Of a stretch of 5,845 bases of DNA, positions 1 to 4,839 are shown in pieces. Within the stretch, counting starts at the first letter, position 1. Every line of letters starts with the position of its first letter. Both the position numbers and the translations under genes were made by a program. The stretch is from RGIG8709 sp045575975 (GTDB lineage Bacteria; Bacillota; Clostridia; Monoglobales; Monoglobaceae): assembly GCA_045575975.1 (NCBI GenBank), contig JAZNFO010000062.1, positions 1 through 5,845 on the forward strand. The letters run 5' to 3'. The notes beneath the pieces were generated by a model. The model was not told where the DNA came from, searched no databases, and was given only the letters and a program-made list of their open reading frames with translations.

Positions 1-1
1 A

Positions 2-358
2 AATAAAACTATTTTAGAGCAGCTTTGTTTTTTTCTTTCTGAATGTCATATTATTTCCGGTAGAAAAGATGATGCTTGTGATTTATGCGATTATATGAAA
101 AAGTCTTATGGTGCTACATATAAAATATGTGAGATGCCTGAGCTACTTAAATATGACGCTGTGATAGATTTAGATAGTTTATCATTCAGATTAGGCAGAA
201 ATATTTATATTAATGATCTGGACTTTAATTTTTCTGATATAGAAGACATGTTGCATTTAATGCAAATTAATATTGCATCGTTTTTATACAACAATGGATA
301 CAGGGTTGAATTTGTAAAAATAGAGGGTAGAAAAGCATTTTTTGAATTTGATTTATAA
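2..358 (+). CDS. C-terminal part of an unrecognised protein (5' end outside the window)
   Basis: The frame is open from the first complete codon at position 2 to the TAA at 356-358, giving 118 visible residues. No ATG, GTG or TTG lies in frame before the ATG at 95, and that ATG has no Shine-Dalgarno sequence in front of it, so the gene most likely starts left of the window. The visible part alternates strand and helix: a hydrophobic strand ending in ISGR, an amphipathic helix (DDACDLCDYMKKSYG), then a strand AVIDLDS, as in a Rossmann-like alpha/beta fold. It ends in a short beta-rich stretch (VEFVKIEGRKAFFEFDL). There are no membrane segments. Cysteines occur near the start of the visible part (LCFF, SECH, DACDLCDY, KICEM). 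I do not recognise the family and assign no function. It lies 61 bases upstream of the membrane-protein gene on the same strand, so the two could be co-transcribed. Confidence 0.65.
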   Translation, partial: NKTILEQLCFFLSECHIISGRKDDACDLCDYMKKSYGATYKICEMPELLKYDAVIDLDSLSFRLGRNIYINDLDFNFSDIEDMLHLMQINIASFLYNNGYRVEFVKIEGRKAFFEFDL

Positions 359-367
359 ATCACTTTT

Positions 368-398
368 TTCACCATTAAATACATTAAATCATAGAATA
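368..398 (+). promoter_or_regulatory. Possible promoter for the small membrane-protein gene
   Basis: Two overlapping readings are possible in this AT-rich gap. A housekeeping-type promoter would be TTCACC (368-373), an 18-base spacer and TAGAAT (392-397). A mother-cell sporulation sigma (SigK-like) promoter would be CACC (370-373), 16 bases and CATAGAATA (390-398), which fits the CATA-N3-TA pattern. Either would start transcription near 405, leaving a very short leader that begins at the ribosome binding site. Such matches arise easily by chance in AT-rich DNA, so this is a weak call. Confidence 0.25.
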
Positions 399-404
399 TG
401 TATT

Positions 405-416
405 AAAGGAGGTGAG
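405..416 (+). promoter_or_regulatory. Strong ribosome binding site that fixes the start at 420
   Basis: AAAGGAGGTGAG is a near-perfect complement of the 16S rRNA 3' end. Its GGAGG core (408-412) sits 7 bases before the ATG at 420. This decides the start of the membrane protein against the upstream in-frame ATG at 342, which overlaps the preceding gene and has no such site. Confidence 0.88.
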
Positions 417-419
417 AAT

Positions 420-803
420 ATGTGTTGTTATAACAGTGATTGCTTATGCTTAACAATTGTATTAAGTATTATTGCCGGTGTTCTGCTTGGAATATTGTTT
501 GGTCTTGGATTTATAACTGCGTCACCGGTTTTTCTTATATATCTTATTACAGGGATTGCTGGTGTGCTTCTTGTTCCGTTATATGGGATTTTGCGGAGCT
601 GTACAGGAGAGGGCAGTTTCTGCAGACTTAACAGAGTTCTCCAGATTGGTTTAATTGGAACAGTAATTACAGCTGCTGCCGGATTGATTATAGCAGGCAT
701 TGCATCTTTATCTACGGTTGCAATTGTGTTCGGTGTTTCAACCTTTTTTATCGTTTTGACTCTTGGAACACTGCTATGTTATGCTAAATGTATATGTAAT
801 TAA
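420..803 (+). CDS. Small cysteine-rich four-helix membrane protein, function unknown
   Basis: 127 residues, started at the ATG directly behind the strong ribosome binding site. Most of the protein is hydrophobic. I see four likely membrane helices at about residues 9-33, 36-58, 74-96 and 98-121, rich in Ile, Leu, Val, Gly and Ala. There is no cleavable signal peptide; the first helix starts almost at the N-terminus. Nine cysteines sit at or near the helix ends: C2, C3, C8, C10, then C61 and C68 in the loop between helices 2 and 3, then C120, C124 and C126. With four helices, both termini and this middle loop fall on the same side. The loop carries R59, R69 and R72, so by the positive-inside rule that side is the cytoplasm. 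I do not recognise a characterised family. The gene ends 8 bases before the terminator stem. A metal- or redox-related role is conceivable from the cysteines but is inference only. Confidence 0.78.
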   Translation: MCCYNSDCLCLTIVLSIIAGVLLGILFGLGFITASPVFLIYLITGIAGVLLVPLYGILRSCTGEGSFCRLNRVLQIGLIGTVITAAAGLIIAGIASLSTVAIVFGVSTFFIVLTLGTLLCYAKCICN

Positions 804-810
804 GTAATCA

Positions 811-904
811 AAAAAAGCTGTAATTTTATATGATGTGCCCCCAAAAAGATAGATTTTTAGTCTAACTTTTTGGGGTCAGTCTAGTTCAATATTACAGCTT
901 TTTT
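811..904. terminator. Bidirectional intrinsic terminator between convergent genes, with a nested hairpin
   Basis: The outer arms are perfect 14-base inverted repeats: AAAAAAGCTGTAAT (811-824) and ATTACAGCTTTTTT (891-904). The A-run and T-run give a U-tract in both directions, so the hairpin can end the plus-strand membrane-protein transcript (stop at 803) and the minus-strand hyd/met transcript (stop at 909). The 66-base interval between the arms is not an ordinary loop. It folds into a second hairpin with 10-base perfect arms CCCCAAAAAG (839-848) and CTTTTTGGGG (866-875), one A-A mismatch, four more pairs (850-853 with 861-864) and a 7-base loop. Confidence 0.86.
831..888. repeat. Possible IS3-family end-to-end remnant or MITE-like palindrome inserted in the terminator loop
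   Basis: The 58-base segment begins TGATG and ends TTCA, with terminal TGA/TCA complementarity, and contains the inverted arms CCCCAAAAAG and CTTTTTGGGG. The right half (TCTAACTTTTTGGGGTCAGT) looks like the ends of IS3-family, IS150-group elements as I remember them, and the left half (GCCCCCAAAAAGATAGA) looks like a diverged opposite end. ATA occurs on both sides (828-830 and 889-891), as a 3-base target duplication would. Taking out 831-891 leaves a simple perfect terminator hairpin with a 5-base loop (825-829). There is no coding capacity, so any movement would need a transposase from elsewhere. A native nested hairpin is the alternative. Confidence 0.42.
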
Positions 905-908
905 ATTT

Positions 909-3290
909 CTATAAAAGTGATTCTGCATATCTAACGGCTTCCATTGCATCTTTTCCGTATTTATCTGCACCGATCATATCGGCATATTCTTGTGTTAAAA
1001 CAGCTCCGCCAACGATTGTTTTACACTCGGGATAGTTGTCCTTTAAAAGCTTTACTGTTTCCTCCATGGCAGGAACTGTTGTTGTCATAAGAGCGCTCAG
1101 GCAAACAATTTTTGCCTTGCTTTCAAGAGCTGATTTTACAATTATTTCGGGATTAACATCTTTTCCTAAATCAAGTACATCAAAATCGTAGTTTTCAAGG
1201 AGGACTTTAACAATATTTTTTCCTATATCGTGTATATCACCTTTTACTGTTGCAATAACAATTTTAAATTTCTTTTTGTGTGTTTCACCAGAAGAGGAAA
1301 AGGATTTTTTTATAATTTCAAAGGCAGCTTTTGCTGATTCTGCACTCATTAAAAGTTGCGGCAAAAAAACTTTTCCACTTTCATATTTTTGACCGGTTTC
1401 ATCAAGTGCAGGAACAATGCATTCATTTATTACCATTAAAGCATCATTTTCTTTTAAAATTAATGTGGCGTATTTAGCAGCATCTTCTTTTAAACCACAT
1501 AAAATTGATTTTTTTAGTAAATTTTTAAAATCAAGCTCTTTTTCCTGTTCAATAGTTTCATTTTTTATTCCAGAAGTATATTCAATATATTTGGTAAATT
1601 GTTCATCAAGTCCTGACAGCGCACAGAAACTATGATATGAGTTCATAATTTCTTCTGATTTTGGATTGATTATTGCTGCTGACAAACCTTTGTTTAAAGC
1701 CATAGTCAAAAAAGTTGAGTTTATTAAAGGCCTTTGTGGCAGTCCAAATGATATATTTGAAACTCCAAGACTTGTCTTTCCTCCGCATTTTGTTATCTTT
1801 TCAATACATTCCAGAGTAACTGATGCAGAAGAGGGGTCGGAACTTATTGTCATGGCAAGAGGGTCTATTATTATATCTTTTTTCTCTATGCCATACTTTT
1901 TTGCAGTTTGAATTATTTTTTCTGCAATTTTTATTCTGTCTTCTGCATTTGATGGAATACCATTTTCATCAAGCGTTAATGCTATAATAACACCGCCATA
2001 TTTTTTAGCGAGGGGGAAAATTTGTGCCATAACTTCTTTTTTCCCGTTAACAGAATTAATAAGAGGTTTTCCGTTGTAAATTCTTAAGGCGTATTTCATT
2101 GCATCAATGTTTGATGTGTCTATTTGTAAAGGAAGACTTGTAACTGTCTGAATTTCTTTGATAACATTTACAAGTGTATTTTTTTCGTCAATTTCAGGTA
2201 AACCAACATTAACATCCAGAACATCAGCTCCTGATTCCTGCTGAGTGATTGCTTCGCTTAGAATGTAATCTAAATTATTTTCTTTTAATGCGGTTTTAAA
2301 TTCCTGTTTACCGGTAGGGTTGATTCGTTCCCCAATTATAATTGGAGTTTTACTAAATTCAACACTCTCAGAATATGAGGAGATAATCGTTATATCCTTT
2401 TTAGTTGGCTCAATATAGGGTATATTTTTGGTTATATTTATAAGTTTATTTATATGCTTTGGAGTTGTACCGCAACATCCGCCTAATATAGAAACTCCCA
2501 TATCTGCAATTTCTTTCATTGAATTTGCAAAGCTGTCAGGATCAATCTCAAAAATAGTTTTTCCGTCTTTAACTATTGGTAGCCCGGCATTTGGATTAAC
2601 AATAACAGGTATGGACGAATATTCTAAAATTCTAGATATTATAGGTTTCATTAAATCAGGACCAAGACTACAGTTAATACCAAGAGCATCAACCCTCAGG
2701 CCCTCAAGTAATGCAACCATAGATTCAGGAGTTCCGCCTGTCATCAGTTTATGTTTTTCATCATAAACATTTGTAACAAAAATAGGTAAATCAGAGTTTT
2801 CTTTTGCAGCAAGGACCGCGGCTTTGGTTTCGTAACTGTCATTCATTGTCTCGATTAAAATAAGGTCAACACCGTATTTAACACCAAGTTTAACTGTTTC
2901 TGAATAAATTTTTACAGCTTCTTCAAAATCAAGGTCACCAAGAGGTTTAAGGAGTTTGCCTGTTGGACCTATATCAAGTGCTATATACTTGTTTTCTAAA
3001 CCTTCAATTGCCTTTTTTGCATTGGATATAGCAGCAGAAACAATTTTATCAAGATCAGGAAGACCTGATTTTTTATTAAATTTTAAAATATTTGCACCAA
3101 AAGTATTTGTTTTTAATATATCACAGCCTGCGTTGGTATATTGTTTATGTAAATCAATTATTAAATCAGAATGTGTTATATTCCAAAGCTCAGGATATTC
3201 ACCTGGTTTAAGTCCTTTTTCCTGAAGAAAAGTCCCGTATCCGCCATCAAAATAAAGGCGTTCTTTTTTTATTTTTTCAAGTATTGTCAT
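909..3290 (-). CDS. metH: Cobalamin-dependent methionine synthase, short form without the reactivation domain
   Basis: 793 residues; transfers the methyl group of 5-methyl-tetrahydrofolate through cobalamin to homocysteine, giving methionine, in the cytoplasm. Four modules are visible. Homocysteine domain, about 1-290: the zinc ligands are C207 (GINCSLGPD) and C272-C273 (GGCCGTTPKHI). Folate (pterin-binding) domain, about 315-555: IIIGERINPTGK at 317-328, GADVLDVNVG at 354-363, LQIDTS at 388-393, and the NSVNG and IIDPLAM segments. Cap domain, about 585-668, with KVFLPQLLMSAE at 640-651. Cobalamin domain, about 675-793: DIHDIGKN at 685-692 gives the lower-ligand H687, followed by LSALMTTT and GGAVLTQE. 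The protein ends right after the B12 domain, whereas E. coli MetH (about 1,230 residues) goes on into an AdoMet-binding reactivation domain; here that part is the upstream neighbour. The start is supported by GAAGGAG (3297-3303) 6 bases upstream and by the ATGA overlap with the previous stop. Thr738 stands where E. coli has Ser810 of the ligand triad; other corrinoid proteins also have Thr there. Confidence 0.95.
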   Translation of the reverse strand: MTILEKIKKERLYFDGGYGTFLQEKGLKPGEYPELWNITHSDLIIDLHKQYTNAGCDILKTNTFGANILKFNKKSGLPDLDKIVSAAISNAKKAIEGLENKYIALDIGPTGKLLKPLGDLDFEEAVKIYSETVKLGVKYGVDLILIETMNDSYETKAAVLAAKENSDLPIFVTNVYDEKHKLMTGGTPESMVALLEGLRVDALGINCSLGPDLMKPIISRILEYSSIPVIVNPNAGLPIVKDGKTIFEIDPDSFANSMKEIADMGVSILGGCCGTTPKHINKLINITKNIPYIEPTKKDITIISSYSESVEFSKTPIIIGERINPTGKQEFKTALKENNLDYILSEAITQQESGADVLDVNVGLPEIDEKNTLVNVIKEIQTVTSLPLQIDTSNIDAMKYALRIYNGKPLINSVNGKKEVMAQIFPLAKKYGGVIIALTLDENGIPSNAEDRIKIAEKIIQTAKKYGIEKKDIIIDPLAMTISSDPSSASVTLECIEKITKCGGKTSLGVSNISFGLPQRPLINSTFLTMALNKGLSAAIINPKSEEIMNSYHSFCALSGLDEQFTKYIEYTSGIKNETIEQEKELDFKNLLKKSILCGLKEDAAKYATLILKENDALMVINECIVPALDETGQKYESGKVFLPQLLMSAESAKAAFEIIKKSFSSSGETHKKKFKIVIATVKGDIHDIGKNIVKVLLENYDFDVLDLGKDVNPEIIVKSALESKAKIVCLSALMTTTVPAMEETVKLLKDNYPECKTIVGGAVLTQEYADMIGADKYGKDAMEAVRYAESLL

Positions 3291-3961
3291 TTTTGACTCC
3301 TTCTGTATTTACAGTTTGTGTTATTACATTCTTCGCATCCTGATAGTGCACAATTTAAGTTGTTTTTGCTAATGCCGATAATCGCAGATACGGATTTACT
3401 TGGCGTCATTAACAAACTATCCGTTAATGAAACTCCGATTTTTCTGTTACAGTCTAAAACAGAAAATATGTCTTTTTGTGTGTCAAGACTTAAGTCACCA
3501 TATCCGGGACTAAATCTTGGTCTTAGGTAGTTTTCCATTTTTTCTTCTGCATTCTTAAAATCATCATAAATTTTATCACACCATGCTTCAATATAGGCGG
3601 TTCCTATAGCATTTAATATAACAGCAGAAGAGGGGGATGATTTCGAATATTTAATAAGTAATCTGTCAAATTCTGTTCCCAGCGTTGCAGTGAAAAGAAT
3701 AATTTCATTACATCCTTTTAGATTTCTTTTTAAACTTTTTGAGTTAACAGAAATAAAGCCCAAATTAACAGTATCATCTATTATGTTAACGGGATATTTA
3801 TCATAACAAGCTTTATAAGTAATTATATTACTTGCCTCACTAATCAGATTTTTAGTAATTTCTTTTATGGCTTTGTCAGGCTCTGATTTTTTATATCCCA
3901 TATAGCGATATATTTCCATTATATGAGGTTCTATTTTATCTGCAGTATGTATTTTAATCAT
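3287..3961 (-). CDS. Stand-alone methionine synthase reactivation (AdoMet-binding) domain protein
   Basis: 224 residues, matching the C-terminal activation domain of long MetH enzymes. In that family the domain binds S-adenosylmethionine and remethylates cob(II)alamin after oxidative inactivation, using an electron from flavodoxin or a similar donor. The diagnostic stretch runs from 147 to 197: RPRFSPGYGD (the Arg and Gly-Tyr of the AdoMet site), then IGVSLTDSLLMTPSKSVSAIIGIS, equivalent to the family's GI-LTES-AM-P-SVSG region. An N-terminal part of about 85 residues and a VILNAIGTAYIEAWCDKI helix (114-131) precede it. The C-terminus carries C204, C209, C212 and C217 (C-x4-C-x2-C-x4-C), which the E. 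coli domain is not known for. The gene overlaps metF by 8 bases (ATGATTAA) and metH by 4 (ATGA). Its own ribosome binding site is weak (GGTG only 4 bases before the start), so translation probably depends on ribosomes finishing metF. Partner: the metH product encoded next. Thermotoga maritima is a known case of the same split. Confidence 0.9.
   Translation of the reverse strand: MIKIHTADKIEPHIMEIYRYMGYKKSEPDKAIKEITKNLISEASNIITYKACYDKYPVNIIDDTVNLGFISVNSKSLKRNLKGCNEIILFTATLGTEFDRLLIKYSKSSPSSAVILNAIGTAYIEAWCDKIYDDFKNAEEKMENYLRPRFSPGYGDLSLDTQKDIFSVLDCNRKIGVSLTDSLLMTPSKSVSAIIGISKNNLNCALSGCEECNNTNCKYRRSQK
3297..3303 (-). promoter_or_regulatory. metH ribosome binding site inside the end of the reactivation gene
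   Basis: On the minus strand this reads GAAGGAG, 6 bases before the metH ATG. It lies within the last codons of the reactivation gene. A strong site combined with the ATGA stop/start overlap suggests that metH is both coupled to its neighbour and able to recruit ribosomes itself. The reactivation gene, by contrast, has only a poor site, which would favour more synthase than activator. Confidence 0.8.
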
Positions 3962-4823
3962 TTTGCACCATAATTTCGGATAAATTTTTAAGAATTCCTT
4001 CAGCCACTTCAGGCTTATTCATTGAATAAACATGAATATTGTTAATTCCATTTGCAAGCAAGTCAATTATCTGTTCGGTAGCATATGCAATTCCTGCCTG
4101 CATCATAGCTTTTGAGTTTTCTCCAAATTTATCAACTATATTTACGAATCGTCTTGGAAGATAAGTTCCCGAAAGCTGACATATTCTTTTAATCTGATTT
4201 CCGTTTGTAACCGGCATTATACCTGCAATAACCGGAACATTTATACCGGCATCACGAATTTTATATAGATAGCTGTACAGTATATTGTTATCGAAGAACA
4301 TTTGAGTTGTTAAAAAATCGCAACCTGCATCAACCTTCTCCTTAAGATGTATTATATCCTCAGTAAGATTTTTTGACTCAGTATGACCTTCAGGATAACA
4401 AGCACCGCCAATACAGAAATCACCAGAACTCTTTATATCATTAATAAGTTCAAAGGCATATTTATAATCAGAATTCACATCATTCTCTTTTGGGATATCT
4501 CCACGAAGAGCAAGAATGTTTTCTATGCCGTTTTCTTTTAATTTTTTAAGTTGTTCATTAACCTTATCTTTAGTTGATGAAACACAGGTTAAATGAGCAA
4601 TCGGTGTAACATTGTGAGTTTTTAATATGTTTGATGCAATAGAAACAGTATAATCGCTTGTGCCGCCGCCTGCCCCATATGTAACACTCATAAAATCAGG
4701 ATTAAGAGCTGCGATATGCTCTGTTGCATATTTAACGCTTTCGTAGTTGCTGTCAGCTTTTGGCGGAAAAACTTCAAAGGATAATGTTGGTCGTTTTTCA
4801 TTAAATAAGTTTATTAATTTCAT
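3954..4823 (-). CDS. metF: 5,10-methylene-tetrahydrofolate reductase
   Basis: 289 residues, close to the 296 of E. coli MetF. The enzyme is an FAD-dependent TIM barrel that reduces 5,10-methylene-tetrahydrofolate to 5-methyl-tetrahydrofolate, the methyl donor of the downstream metH product. Family motifs in order: LSFEVFPPK (14-22) with the catalytic Glu at E17; MSVTYGAGGG (45-54); LRGDIP (106-111) with flavin-contacting D109; GGACYPEGH (139-147); DFLTTQMFFDN (169-179) with the folate-contacting Gln at Q174; and GIMPV (201-205). It is the short bacterial form with no regulatory extension. The ATG is preceded by GGAAAGG (4832-4838) at 8 bases. It follows hydE by 16 bases and overlaps the reactivation gene by 8. 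The electron donor (NADH or reduced ferredoxin) cannot be read from the sequence, and no metV-like partner gene is present in the window. Confidence 0.96.
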   Translation of the reverse strand: MKLINLFNEKRPTLSFEVFPPKADSNYESVKYATEHIAALNPDFMSVTYGAGGGTSDYTVSIASNILKTHNVTPIAHLTCVSSTKDKVNEQLKKLKENGIENILALRGDIPKENDVNSDYKYAFELINDIKSSGDFCIGGACYPEGHTESKNLTEDIIHLKEKVDAGCDFLTTQMFFDNNILYSYLYKIRDAGINVPVIAGIMPVTNGNQIKRICQLSGTYLPRRFVNIVDKFGENSKAMMQAGIAYATEQIIDLLANGINNIHVYSMNKPEVAEGILKNLSEIMVQND

Positions 4824-4831
4824 TTTTATAA

Positions 4832-4838
4832 CCTTTCC
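4832..4838 (-). promoter_or_regulatory. metF ribosome binding site
   Basis: On the minus strand this reads GGAAAGG, 8 bases before the metF ATG. It fills most of the 16-base gap after the hydE stop. That gap is too short for a promoter, terminator or riboswitch, so metF must be transcribed from upstream or from a promoter inside hydE. Confidence 0.72.
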
Positions 4839-4839
4839 G

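Noticed and set aside
95..358. A complete 87-residue gene starting at the ATG at 95
   Set aside because: There is no Shine-Dalgarno sequence before 95, and the same frame is open back to position 2 with protein-like sequence, so this is more likely an internal methionine of a longer gene.
342..419. In-frame N-terminal extension of the membrane protein from an ATG at 342
   Set aside because: It would overlap the preceding gene and has no ribosome binding site, whereas the ATG at 420 has a nearly perfect one at 7 bases.
428..700. Minus-strand open frame opposite the membrane protein
   Set aside because: It is the antisense of a well-supported gene, with an atypical Pro/Ile-rich translation and no ribosome binding site.
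1417..3225. Several plus-strand open frames of 70-112 codons inside metH (for example 2428-2766 and 2956-3225)
   Set aside because: They lie opposite a full-length, motif-rich metH, have no convincing ribosome binding sites, and read as antisense shadows.
4824..4839. Riboswitch or promoter between hydE and metF
   Set aside because: The gap is only 16 bases and is filled by the metF ribosome binding site. Any cobalamin or SAM riboswitch for the operon would have to lie right of the window.
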